Shown here: positions 15,432-24,322 of the stretch, in pieces | Layout of the letters: each line of letters starts with the position of its first letter | How positions within the stretch are numbered: the stretch's first letter is position 1 | Source of the DNA: JBEICQ01 sp040383885 | Lineage (GTDB): Bacteria > Bacteroidota > Bacteroidia > UBA4408 | NCBI GenBank assembly: GCA_040383885.1 | Contig: JBEICQ010000003.1 | Coordinates: 1 to 48,879 of the forward strand | Length of the DNA: 48,879 bases | Reading direction: 5' to 3' | The notes under the pieces: model-generated | Told to the model about the DNA's origin: nothing | Database searches by the model: none | Seen by the model: only the letters and a program-made list of their open reading frames with translations | Position numbers and translations under genes: made by a program

Positions 15432-16823
15432 ATGAAATCTCTGATCCTCTTATCCGGACTGGGCGTATTTGCCCTCATCTCTGAAATCATCAGTCTGCGC
15501 AAACTTATTTTTCCTGTTATCCTTATCGGTCTTGCAGCGGTGATTGGCTTTGCTGTAAAAGACTGGAATGCAGAAGACTTTCATTTTTATAACCACATGA
15601 TGGTTTTTGACAAGCCGGGAATGGCTTTCACCATGCTGCTTTGCGCGGTCACGATCTTGTGGTTCTGGATGGCCAAGCCTTACATTGAATCTGAAACACA
15701 TATTTCGGATGCCGTTGCCTTGGTTCTTTTTGCGCTTACCGGTGCGGTGATGATGGCAACTTATGGAAACATGGTGATGCTCTTTCTGGGTATCGAAACC
15801 CTTTCTATACCCATGTATGTGCTTGCAGGAAGCCGCAAAAACAGTTTAAACTCAAATGAATCCGCACTGAAATATTTTCTGATGGGTGCTTTTGCTACCG
15901 GCTTTCTTTTGTTTGGTATTGCCCTTATTTACGGAGTAACCGGCGCTTTTCACCTGCATTCCATCGCTGATTATGTACAGGCAAACAATGGTAACTATCC
16001 TCCCATGTTTTACGCCGGCATCACTCTGGTTGGTATTGGCATGTTGTTTAAAGTATCCGGATTCCCATTTCATTTTTGGGCGCCCGATGTTTACACGGGT
16101 GCTCCTACTCCGGTAACCGCTTTCATGGCCACCGTGGTTAAAACAGCTGCCTTTGCAGCTTTCTTCCGTCTGTTCTCCTGGTGCTTTGGCGGGATATCCG
16201 GTAGCTTCATGCAATGGACCGGCATTTTGTGTGCCTGCACCATGCTTATCGGAAATCTGAGTGCCATTGTTCAGGATAACATCAAACGCATGCTTGCTTA
16301 TTCGAGTATTGCACATGCCGGATACATGTTGTTAAGTATCTTGTCTCTCAGCAAAAGCGGAAACGAGTCTGTGCACAATGCGCTGCTTTTTTACTCTGCT
16401 GCTTATTCTCTTGCCAGCATCATCTCTTTTACGCTCTTGCATCAAGTAGCACTTGCTACCGGTACCGAATCACTCTCCGGTTTTAATGGTTTATTCAAAA
16501 AGAACCGAACAGCTGCCATTGCTATGTCGGTTGCACTGATTTCGCTTGCAGGTATACCACCGCTGGCCGGATTTTTCGGGAAATATTTTCTGTTTTACAA
16601 AGCGCTGCAAGGTGGACATGTGTATGTAATCCTTTTTGCCATCCTTGCCTCACTTGCAGGTATTGCCTATTATCTGCGCATCGTGATTGCGATGTTCACC
16701 GGTGAACCTGATGCATCTTCTGAATTACATCTTACTTCGTCACACAAACTCTTGCTTGGGGTATGTACCCTTGGTTTGATTCTGCTGGGCGTGATGCCCG
16801 GATTGCTGGTGAATATTTTCTGA
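15432..16823 (+). CDS. nuoN: NADH-quinone oxidoreductase subunit N
   Basis: 463 residues, about 13-14 membrane helices. It is the smallest antiporter-like subunit of complex I, and it contacts the connecting arm. The motifs include LFLGIETLSIPMYVLAGS (helix-5 glutamate), ALKYFLMGAFATG, VSGFPFHFWAPDVYTGAPTP and the lysine-containing IKRMLAYSSIAHAGYMLLSI. The gene is spaced 4 nt from nuoM and is the last of its run; the convergent meaB ends 42 nt later. As with nuoM, the rest of the complex must be encoded elsewhere. Confidence 0.92.
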   Translation: MKSLILLSGLGVFALISEIISLRKLIFPVILIGLAAVIGFAVKDWNAEDFHFYNHMMVFDKPGMAFTMLLCAVTILWFWMAKPYIESETHISDAVALVLFALTGAVMMATYGNMVMLFLGIETLSIPMYVLAGSRKNSLNSNESALKYFLMGAFATGFLLFGIALIYGVTGAFHLHSIADYVQANNGNYPPMFYAGITLVGIGMLFKVSGFPFHFWAPDVYTGAPTPVTAFMATVVKTAAFAAFFRLFSWCFGGISGSFMQWTGILCACTMLIGNLSAIVQDNIKRMLAYSSIAHAGYMLLSILSLSKSGNESVHNALLFYSAAYSLASIISFTLLHQVALATGTESLSGFNGLFKKNRTAAIAMSVALISLAGIPPLAGFFGKYFLFYKALQGGHVYVILFAILASLAGIAYYLRIVIAMFTGEPDASSELHLTSSHKLLLGVCTLGLILLGVMPGLLVNIF

Positions 16824-16865
16824 GAAAGAGAAAGATACAATACCGGCAACTTCCCTTTTTCCGAT

Positions 16866-17777
16866 TCAGATAAAATCTTTACAAAACAGGTAGAAGTTAA
16901 AATGATTGGACTGTAACTGTTCAAGAATTTTTGCGTGCAAAAACTCTTTGGATAAATTTTCAACGCGTTTGTTTCGGATCCATTCAAAAGCTTTTTCTGC
17001 AATCAGGTGGGCTCTTTTATCGGGTGAGGATGATTCAGACCGGAGTGTATCGAGCAGGACTGCAAGTTCTTCTATACCCTGGTGATGTGCAGCAGAGACC
17101 TGGGCTGTTTTTTTATTTATTCCTGCATGTGAAAGCCTGAGCATCTCCAGAAGATTTTTAAAAAAAATGCTCGCTCCCGGACGGTCGCATTTGTTAAGTA
17201 CATAAACATCGGCCACTTCCATCACCCCGGATTTCATTTGTTGCACATCATCGCCCGATTCAGGCACCAGCACCAGCATGGTATGATCCGCCAGTCCGGC
17301 TATTTCAACCTCACTCTGTCCAACACCTACGGTTTCAATCAGGATATGGGAAAAACCTGCATGCCTCATCACATCAGTTATCTCGATGATTCTTGCTGTG
17401 AGTCCGCCGAGCGCCCCTCTGGTAGCAAGGCTTCGGATATAAACCTTTGGATTCAGAAAGTAATCGCTCATGCGAATGCGGTCGCCCAGAAGAGCTCCCA
17501 TGTTAAAAGGAGAGCTGGGATCAACTGCGATGATGCCGATGCGATGTGCGGGATTTTTGAGCAGATGAGCAAGCAGTGCATTTACGAGTGTGCTTTTACC
17601 TGCACCGGGAGGTCCTGTGATACCCAGCACTTGCGCACCTCCGGAAGCGGGTAGCTCCTGAAGAAGGGCTTCGTAACCGGAAACCTGATTTTCTACCAGG
17701 GAGATGGCGCGTGCAAGCGGCAGCCATTTGCCTTGCTGTACGCATTCCTGAATATCCTGGAGGGTGATCACTGGCAT
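16866..17777 (-). CDS. meaB: Methylmalonyl-CoA mutase-associated GTPase MeaB
   Basis: 303 residues, G3E-type P-loop GTPase that guards and reloads the B12 cofactor of methylmalonyl-CoA mutase (older name ArgK). Visible are Walker A GPPGAGKST (residues 55-63), VDPSSPFNMGALLGDRIRM, ETVGVGQSE and the base-specificity motif NKCD (about 193-196). The mutase genes usually lie next to meaB but are not in this window. The gene is single, divergent from the universal stress protein (38 nt between starts) and convergent with nuoN. Confidence 0.92.
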   Translation of the reverse strand: MPVITLQDIQECVQQGKWLPLARAISLVENQVSGYEALLQELPASGGAQVLGITGPPGAGKSTLVNALLAHLLKNPAHRIGIIAVDPSSPFNMGALLGDRIRMSDYFLNPKVYIRSLATRGALGGLTARIIEITDVMRHAGFSHILIETVGVGQSEVEIAGLADHTMLVLVPESGDDVQQMKSGVMEVADVYVLNKCDRPGASIFFKNLLEMLRLSHAGINKKTAQVSAAHHQGIEELAVLLDTLRSESSSPDKRAHLIAEKAFEWIRNKRVENLSKEFLHAKILEQLQSNHFNFYLFCKDFI

Positions 17778-17815
17778 GAAAATCGCTATCTTAGCCCTGT
17801 AAATATAACAAGCTT

Positions 17816-18628
17816 ATGATACTGGTACCAACTGATTTTACCCCGGTTGCAGATTGCGCAATGAATCATGCACTTGTACTTGCAAAAAACCTGGGAGACA
17901 GCATCCTTGCCCTGCACATCATTGAAAAAGAAACCCAAAAAAAAGAGGCAGAAGCAAAGCTCCAGAAGATTTTGTCGGCAGCTACTGCTCAGGGAATTAA
18001 AGCAGAGGGGCTTGTAAAAACCGGAAATATTTTTGCTGATATCGGCGCAGAAGCCGCAGCCGGAAAAGCCAAATACATCATCATGGGAACCCATGGCGTA
18101 AAAGGCATGCAACACATTACCGGAAGTCATGCACTGAAAGTCATCACCAATTCATCTATTCCATTTATCGTAGTGCAGCAGAGAAACATTTCTGCAGAAG
18201 GTTACAAAAGAATTATCTGTCCTTTTGATCTTTCAAAAGAGACCAAACAAAAAATGGCGCTCACCATTCAGGTGGCAAAATATTTCTCATCAAAAATTTA
18301 TGTGGTATCTCCTTATGAGAGTGATGAGTTTTTAAAAAATACGGTAAAGCGCAACCTTGCCTTCGCCGAGCATGAATGCAAGATCAATCAGGTGGAATGC
18401 GAAACCATGGCGTTTCCGGAGAAAGGAAATTTTGTAAAACAAACCCTGCAGTTTGCAGCTTCAGTGAATGCCGACCTCATTACCATGATCAATACCCAGG
18501 AACCCGGTGTGCATGAATATATTGCAGGAACCGAGGAACGGCAGTTCATTACCAATGCAGCCCAGATTCCTGTGATGTGTATTCATCCAAAGGATATTGA
18601 AAAATACCAAAGCGTATTGTTTTCTTAA
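17816..18628 (+). CDS. Universal stress protein, two UspA-like domains
   Basis: 270 residues in two tandem Usp folds. The first (about 1-123) starts MILVPTDFT and has the nucleotide-binding stretch MGTHGVKGMQHITGSHALKVI. The second (about 132-270) starts KRIICPFDLS and ends with GTEERQFITNAAQIPVMCI, in which the ATP-binding G-x2-G-x9-G pattern is degraded. Tandem Usp proteins are common in Bacteroidota and respond to stress; the exact role is unknown. An ABC-2 permease gene follows, with only 10 nt between them if the TTG start is right. Confidence 0.88.
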   Translation: MILVPTDFTPVADCAMNHALVLAKNLGDSILALHIIEKETQKKEAEAKLQKILSAATAQGIKAEGLVKTGNIFADIGAEAAAGKAKYIIMGTHGVKGMQHITGSHALKVITNSSIPFIVVQQRNISAEGYKRIICPFDLSKETKQKMALTIQVAKYFSSKIYVVSPYESDEFLKNTVKRNLAFAEHECKINQVECETMAFPEKGNFVKQTLQFAASVNADLITMINTQEPGVHEYIAGTEERQFITNAAQIPVMCIHPKDIEKYQSVLFS

Positions 18629-18638
18629 TCACATTCTA

Positions 18639-19952
18639 TTGAATCCAAAAGTTCTTCTGATTATCCGGCGGGAGTATCTTACCCGGGTGAGAAAAAAAAG
18701 TTTTCTCATCATGACACTCCTGGGGCCCCTGCTCATGGCAAGTTTGATTTTAAGCAGGTACTGGCTTGAGATGATTCCGCCGGAACCTCAGCAGATTGCG
18801 GTGGTAGATGAAACGGGCGTGTTTTTTAACAGCATTGAATCCAATGAAGTATGCCTTTACAAGCTTTACAACAACAATCTGGAATCGGCAAAGAAAAATA
18901 TTTTCAAAAGTGATAACGACCTGATTCTATATATTCCTTCTAACATTTTAAGTGGGCAAACCGCACAGATTTTTTTTAAGAAACAACCCGGTATTGAAAT
19001 CATTTCTTACACCCGCACGCAAGTGGGAAAACGGCTGCAGGAAGTAAAACTTATTGCTTCAGGAATTGAAAGAGAAAAGCTCTATCAAACAAAAACCAGC
19101 ATCAAAATACTGAGTACAAAAATGCACGACAACGGAACCGAAGAAGAAGGAAACACTGAGGTGAAGCTGGCGGTTGGTTTTTTGGGTGGCAGCATGATTT
19201 ATTTTTTTGTTTTTTTATTCGGATCTCAGGTGATGCGCGGAGTGATTGAAGAAAAAGCCAATCGTGTAATTGAATTGATTGTTACCTCAGTAAAGCCTGT
19301 TGAATTGCTGATGGGGAAAATCACCGGCATTGCGCTGGTGGGTCTCACACAATATCTGGCATGGATTTTACTCACCTTTGGCATCAGTACCTTTTCCATC
19401 AACTACCTGATGCAGGAATATCATTCATCCGATAAAGTGGAAGAGGTATACAAAAGAAATCTGCCAAAAAATGATGTTGAGATTTCTCAATGGGAAGACA
19501 GTGCCACATTATCTGCCATTGGCAGCATCAATTTTTATCTCTTGCTTCCCATGTTTGCCTTTTATTTTTTAGGAGGCTACCTTTTATACGGAGCTCTGTT
19601 TGCAGCCATTGGTGCAGCAGTAGACAATGAAGCAGACACCCAGCAATTTGTGCTACCCATCTCTCTTCCGCTGATTCTCTCATTTATTGCTGCACAGGCG
19701 GTAGTTTCAAATCCGGAAGGTGCACTTGCTCATTGGTTATCGCTGGTGCCTTTTACTTCCCCTATTATCATGATGGTGAGAATTCCGTTTGGTGTTCCGG
19801 TATGGGAAGTTGCGCTGTCTGCAGCTTTATTGATTTTCGGCTTTTGGATGACCAATTTTCTTGCTGCAAAGATTTATCGCACGGGCATACTGATGTACGG
19901 TAAAAAACCAAGTTTCGGGGAAATGCTCAAATGGATGAGATACAAAGCCTGA
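18639..19952 (+). CDS. ABC-2 family transporter permease (NatB-like)
   Basis: About 437 residues with one N-terminal helix (SFLIMTLLGPLLMASLI), a large extracytoplasmic loop (about residues 40-180) and five or six helices in the C-terminal half. The opening LIIRREYLTRVRKKSFLIMTLLGP is the typical start of NatB/YhaP-type permeases. No ATG is available before the conserved start. TTG at 18639 gives MNPKVLLIIRREY, which matches the family best, and lies 10 nt after the usp stop. A further upstream TTG (18597) would overlap usp. The partner ATPase gene is not adjacent. ppx follows with 1 nt spacing. Confidence 0.82.
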   Translation: MNPKVLLIIRREYLTRVRKKSFLIMTLLGPLLMASLILSRYWLEMIPPEPQQIAVVDETGVFFNSIESNEVCLYKLYNNNLESAKKNIFKSDNDLILYIPSNILSGQTAQIFFKKQPGIEIISYTRTQVGKRLQEVKLIASGIEREKLYQTKTSIKILSTKMHDNGTEEEGNTEVKLAVGFLGGSMIYFFVFLFGSQVMRGVIEEKANRVIELIVTSVKPVELLMGKITGIALVGLTQYLAWILLTFGISTFSINYLMQEYHSSDKVEEVYKRNLPKNDVEISQWEDSATLSAIGSINFYLLLPMFAFYFLGGYLLYGALFAAIGAAVDNEADTQQFVLPISLPLILSFIAAQAVVSNPEGALAHWLSLVPFTSPIIMMVRIPFGVPVWEVALSAALLIFGFWMTNFLAAKIYRTGILMYGKKPSFGEMLKWMRYKA

Positions 19953-19953
19953 T

Positions 19954-20883
19954 ATGAGGATTGGCATCATTGACTGTGGTACCAATACTTTCAATTACCT
20001 GTTGGCAGAAGCCAAGGAAGGTGGAATGCCTAAGGTTTTTAAATCCGGAAAATTTGTAGTGAAACTGGGTGAGCATGGATTCCCCGATGGCAAGATCCAT
20101 CCTGATGCTTTACAAAGAGCCTTCGATGCCCTCAACAACTTTCATCAAATCTGTTTATCGGAATCTGTTCAAGAATTACATGGCTGCGCCACATCTGCAT
20201 TTCGCACAGCAGGCAATGCCTCTTTGTTGGTTGAACATTGTAAAAATTCATTGCGGTTTCCACTGAATATCATCAGTGGAACAAGAGAAGCAGAACTTAT
20301 TCAACTCGGCGTTTTTGCTTCGGGTGTGCTACCCGAATATCCTACACTGATTTTAGATATTGGCGGAGGAAGCAATGAGTTGATTATCTCCAGCGGGGAG
20401 CAGGTACACTGGACAGGAAGCTATCCTGTGGGAATGGCACGGCTGATAAGTATGATCAGGCCCTCCGATCCAATCACAAAAGAGGAGATTGAGGTAGTTT
20501 ATAAATTGCTTGATAAAGAAATGGGAGAAGTTGTATCCATGTGCCGGTCATTGGGTGTAAACCATTTGATTGGTGCGTCCGGATCGTTTGATACTCTTGC
20601 CGAAATGATCATGCTCAAAAAGAATCAAATGCATGGAAATCAGCATTTACCCGGATACCATTTTGAAATGAATGATTACGATGATGTTGAAAAATCCATT
20701 GTAAAGGCTTCTTACCCCGAGCGTCTTGCCATGCCGGGCATGTTGCCTTTGCGTGCGGAGATGATGGTGCTGGCAGTGCTAACAATTCGGTGGGTGATAA
20801 AATCCTGCCATATAAACAGATTATCCATGTCGGCCTTTTCGCTCAAAGAGGGTTTTTTGTTTGAGCGATTCCATTCAGCATAA
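19954..20883 (+). CDS. Ppx/GppA-type phosphatase
   Basis: 309 residues of the ASKHA superfamily. MRIGIIDCGTNTFNYLLAEA is the phosphate-1 motif. CATSAFRTAGN, SGTREAELIQLGV and LDIGGGSNELI (phosphate-2) follow in the usual order. It probably hydrolyses polyphosphate (exopolyphosphatase) or pppGpp; these cannot be separated by sequence alone. It is shorter than E. coli Ppx (513) and lacks the C-terminal HD-like domain, as do many Bacteroidota homologues. It is translationally close-coupled to the ABC permease upstream. Confidence 0.87.
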   Translation: MRIGIIDCGTNTFNYLLAEAKEGGMPKVFKSGKFVVKLGEHGFPDGKIHPDALQRAFDALNNFHQICLSESVQELHGCATSAFRTAGNASLLVEHCKNSLRFPLNIISGTREAELIQLGVFASGVLPEYPTLILDIGGGSNELIISSGEQVHWTGSYPVGMARLISMIRPSDPITKEEIEVVYKLLDKEMGEVVSMCRSLGVNHLIGASGSFDTLAEMIMLKKNQMHGNQHLPGYHFEMNDYDDVEKSIVKASYPERLAMPGMLPLRAEMMVLAVLTIRWVIKSCHINRLSMSAFSLKEGFLFERFHSA

Positions 20884-20915
20884 CCAAGTTTTGAATCAAA
20901 TTTGTAATTTTGGTT

Positions 20916-23900
20916 ATGCAATCAGCCAAGTACATGAATAGATTTCACATTGTCATGCTCTTGCTCCTTCCTTTCGTTGGAATCAAGGTCATGGCACAAC
21001 AAAAAAAACAAGGGCCTGTTTCGGTAGACAACATCAGTAATTATGATATGCTGAAGGCTTCCGGACAGTTAGAAAAATTATATCCGCAATTTGCACCCCG
21101 AACAAGCCCGGAAAAAAAATTGCCTAAGCAGCCCGCAGAACCTCGATTTGGTATATTTAAGAGCAACAAAAACATGGTTGAGACAAGTTTCTGGTCTACT
21201 TCCAATGTTTGTGCTTCCTGCTTTACCCCGGTAGATTCTTTGCTCGATACCATCGTTCAGTTTACCAACGGACAGCCGCCCGAATACCGCAACGACGACG
21301 GGAGCACCGTGCAGATGAACCTGCCCTTTAATTTTTGCTTTTATGGTGACACCTTCAGTTCTTTCTGGATCAATACAAACGGTAATATCTCTTTTAATAA
21401 TGCCGTAGGCACCTACAGTGCCTCCGGGTTTCCTGATCCGGTCGCAGTGATGATTGCTCCCTTTTGGGCAGATGTGGATTTAAGAAACGCCCAATCGGGA
21501 TTGGTTTACATGAGACGCACACCTCATTATGTAATTATCAAGTGGGACAAGGTGGGCTACTTCAACAGTCAGGCTGACAAGAAAAATGATTTTCAACTTA
21601 TCATCTCAGATGGTACAGATCCGATCATCCCGGAAGGAAATAATGTCCGGTTTTGTTATGCAGATATGCAGTGGACCACCGGTTCAGCCTCGCAGGGGCA
21701 GAACGGTTTTGGAGGTACACCTGCCACAGTGGGAGCCAACAGAGGAAATGGTACGGACTTTATTCAGTTTGGCAGGTTCGACCATCCGGGCAGCGATTAT
21801 GATGGGCCGGCATCCACTACCAATCCCGATGGTATTTCGTGGTTAGACAACCAGAGTTTTACATTCAGCACTTGCTTCTCCAACAATGTGGCTCCCATCG
21901 TTACGGGCCTTGGATTGTGCGACACACTCACCGTTTGTGCCGGCGATACCATCCTCATCAACATGGGTTTTCTTGCCCCTGAAGTGGGTCAAAACACAAG
22001 CATTACAACAGTCATTGATCCGCCAACAAGCAATGTGATTACGGTACTTTCCAATACCCCCGGAAACAATGCCTTGCTACAACTTCAAATTGCCGGCAAT
22101 CTTGCTAATCAGGGATATACAGTGATGGATGTTACGGGTACAGACAATGGCTCACCTGCAGCCAATACAATTGCCCGCTTGGTGGTTCATGTGATTGAAT
22201 TCAATACCGCTGCAGCCCACCTCGATGCTGATTGTGACACGGCAAACGGAAGCATCACCCTGCGTGGATTTCCCGATTCCGCAAATTTTGAATACAGTAT
22301 TGACGGGGGTACTACTTTCGTCACTGATACCCTTTTCAGCGGCCTGTCGGGTGGCCTATACAACTGCGTAATCCGCATTCCCGGAGGGTGTTCTTTTGAT
22401 ACTACCATTTTTGTTTTTCAACCTTCTTCCTTTGCACCTCCTCCAACCAACAGTGGCCCGGTTTGTATTGGCTCACCTGCCAACCTCAATGTACCCACCA
22501 TTCCCGGAGCCACTTACTCCTGGACGGGCCCCAACGGATTTACATCCACCTCGCAGAATCCCATTGTTCCCAATATCACTGCTGCTGATACAGGATTGTA
22601 TTGCGTCACGCTGGTAACCAATGGGTGTACAGGTACACCCAACTGCACCAGGCTCGGCATCAACATACCTCAGGTATCTGCAGGTATTGACCAAAACCTT
22701 TGCGGAAACGACACACTTAACCTGGTTGCTACCTTCAGCGGAACATCTGCTGGCGCCACATGGAGCGGAGGCCAGGGCACCTTTTCAAGCCCCGGAACCG
22801 CCACTACCAACTACATTCCGGGACCGAATGAAAATGAAGGTGATACTGTTTTTCTGATTGCCACCTCGGTTGAAAACGGAACCTGCCAGGCTGATAAGGA
22901 CACCATGCGTGTATTTATTCAGGGATTTCCGGATGTAAATATTTCTGTAGACCAGGTGAGCATCTGTGCCGGCGGAAATGTATCCTTCAATGTCACGCTC
23001 GCAGGGACGGCCACCGGCGGTACCTGGAGCAATGGAAATGGCGCCTTTTCTCCGGGCAATACCTCTCCAAACGGAACTTACACGCCCACAGAAACCGAAA
23101 TAAACACAGGACAGGTGCTTCTTATATTTACCTCAAACACCACCTCCTGCGGGATTGACAAAGACACTCTTAAGATCAACATCAATGCGCTACCAGGTGC
23201 TGTGCTGTCAAACAATCCCATTCTTGGAGTGGGACAAACAAAATGCAGTCCAAACGACAGTACATTGGTTCTCACCCTTACCGGTCAGACGCCCTGGAAT
23301 GTAAAGCTGAATACTCCCAATGGTCCTCAAACGATTCCGGTCAGCAGCTCTCCTTATGTGATGAATAGCTCTATGTTGGTGCAAGGAACCTATTCTTTGG
23401 ATACCATCACTGATGCAAACAACTGTAGAATAACCTACACCAACCAGACCTCGGTGGTGAAAAAAATCAATATCGGCAGTAAGAGTTTTATCAAACAGGC
23501 ATGGTGTAGTTTACAGAACGGCAGGGTATGGGTGAGCGATAGTTTGAATGGAAATCCGGGTGGTCCTTTTAAATATGTTTGGAAAAGAGCTTCACAAAAT
23601 GATACCATTGGCGACAGCAATGATACGCTGTTTAATGTGGGCAGTGGAACTTACACGGTGAGCATTACCGACAGCACCAACGGATGCAGGAGAACCGACA
23701 GTGATACCATTGATTTTCTTGTTCCATTTACTGCCGGCATAGCCACTGACAGCCTCGTTGGATTTGTTCCCTTCAATGTGCTGTTTAACAACACCACCAC
23801 ACTTATTGATCCTTCCCTACCCGGAATAACTTATACCTGGGATATTGACAATGGATTTAGCGGCAACACACAAACACCTGCGGAGGATTTTGCCTACACA

Positions 23901-24263
23901 TTCAATGCCGATTCTATTTATACGGTGGTGTTAACGGTAAAACTGAGTGAGGGTTGTGAAGACACCGCGAGCATTCGCATCAAGCCGGAGTATCCACCCA
24001 AAGTGAATCCACCGAATGTATTTACACCCGGCAATGGCGACAATGTAAACGATTTGTTTAAGATCAATCCCTCAGGAATCAAAAATTTTGAATGCATCAT
24101 ATTTGATCGCTGGGGCAGAGAAGTATTCCGCTGGAATGATCCCACCCAGGGATGGGATGGAAAAAAAGGAGATTCAGGAGTTTACTATTATGTGTTGAAT
24201 TATGAAGTAAAAGCCGATGGATCGAAAAAATCACTCAATGGCTTTGTCCAGTTACTGAGATAA
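20916..24263 (+). CDS. Large surface protein with NIDO-like, SprB-like and PKD-like domains and T9SS type-B sorting domain
   Basis: About 1115 residues. A signal peptide ends near KVMAQ. A nidogen-like (NIDO) domain follows (about residues 120-320; LPFNFCFYGDTFSSFWINTNG and APFWADVD). Next come an Ig/cadherin-like part, an SprB-type repeat (about 425-500; ANGSITLRGF, FEYSIDGG), an Ig-like segment (about 510-570; YSWTGPNGFTS), two tandem repeats of about 80 residues (ATWSGGQGTFS and GTWSNGNGAFS) and a PKD-like domain (about 940-1020). The last 85 residues (NPPNVFTPGNGDNVNDLF, FDRWGREVF, WDGK, GVYYYVL) are the gliding-motility-associated C-terminal domain, a type IX secretion signal. It is probably secreted to the cell surface for adhesion or motility. 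A second ATG at 20934 also gives a good signal peptide and lies better relative to the TAATTTTG at 20905-20912. Confidence 0.88.
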   Translation: MQSAKYMNRFHIVMLLLLPFVGIKVMAQQKKQGPVSVDNISNYDMLKASGQLEKLYPQFAPRTSPEKKLPKQPAEPRFGIFKSNKNMVETSFWSTSNVCASCFTPVDSLLDTIVQFTNGQPPEYRNDDGSTVQMNLPFNFCFYGDTFSSFWINTNGNISFNNAVGTYSASGFPDPVAVMIAPFWADVDLRNAQSGLVYMRRTPHYVIIKWDKVGYFNSQADKKNDFQLIISDGTDPIIPEGNNVRFCYADMQWTTGSASQGQNGFGGTPATVGANRGNGTDFIQFGRFDHPGSDYDGPASTTNPDGISWLDNQSFTFSTCFSNNVAPIVTGLGLCDTLTVCAGDTILINMGFLAPEVGQNTSITTVIDPPTSNVITVLSNTPGNNALLQLQIAGNLANQGYTVMDVTGTDNGSPAANTIARLVVHVIEFNTAAAHLDADCDTANGSITLRGFPDSANFEYSIDGGTTFVTDTLFSGLSGGLYNCVIRIPGGCSFDTTIFVFQPSSFAPPPTNSGPVCIGSPANLNVPTIPGATYSWTGPNGFTSTSQNPIVPNITAADTGLYCVTLVTNGCTGTPNCTRLGINIPQVSAGIDQNLCGNDTLNLVATFSGTSAGATWSGGQGTFSSPGTATTNYIPGPNENEGDTVFLIATSVENGTCQADKDTMRVFIQGFPDVNISVDQVSICAGGNVSFNVTLAGTATGGTWSNGNGAFSPGNTSPNGTYTPTETEINTGQVLLIFTSNTTSCGIDKDTLKININALPGAVLSNNPILGVGQTKCSPNDSTLVLTLTGQTPWNVKLNTPNGPQTIPVSSSPYVMNSSMLVQGTYSLDTITDANNCRITYTNQTSVVKKINIGSKSFIKQAWCSLQNGRVWVSDSLNGNPGGPFKYVWKRASQNDTIGDSNDTLFNVGSGTYTVSITDSTNGCRRTDSDTIDFLVPFTAGIATDSLVGFVPFNVLFNNTTTLIDPSLPGITYTWDIDNGFSGNTQTPAEDFAYTFNADSIYTVVLTVKLSEGCEDTASIRIKPEYPPKVNPPNVFTPGNGDNVNDLFKINPSGIKNFECIIFDRWGREVFRWNDPTQGWDGKKGDSGVYYYVLNYEVKADGSKKSLNGFVQLLR

Positions 24264-24275
24264 AAAATCAACTGA

Positions 24276-24306
24276 AAAAGGGCAGGTCTTTAACCTGCCT
24301 TTTTTC
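24276..24306 (+). terminator. Intrinsic terminator after the T9SS surface protein
   Basis: GGCAGGT (24281-24287) and ACCTGCC (24293-24299) form a perfect 7-bp stem with a CTTTA loop, followed by TTTTTT. An A-run precedes the stem. It ends the surface-protein transcript just before the flippase gene. Confidence 0.85.
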
Positions 24307-24322
24307 TTTCATCTTCCAGCAA

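Noticed and set aside
13955..16823. nuoM/nuoN as part of a bicarbonate or cation antiporter system instead of complex I
   Set aside because: Both sequences look like standard Bacteroidota NuoM and NuoN, and no DabA, Mrp or hydrogenase partner gene is present.
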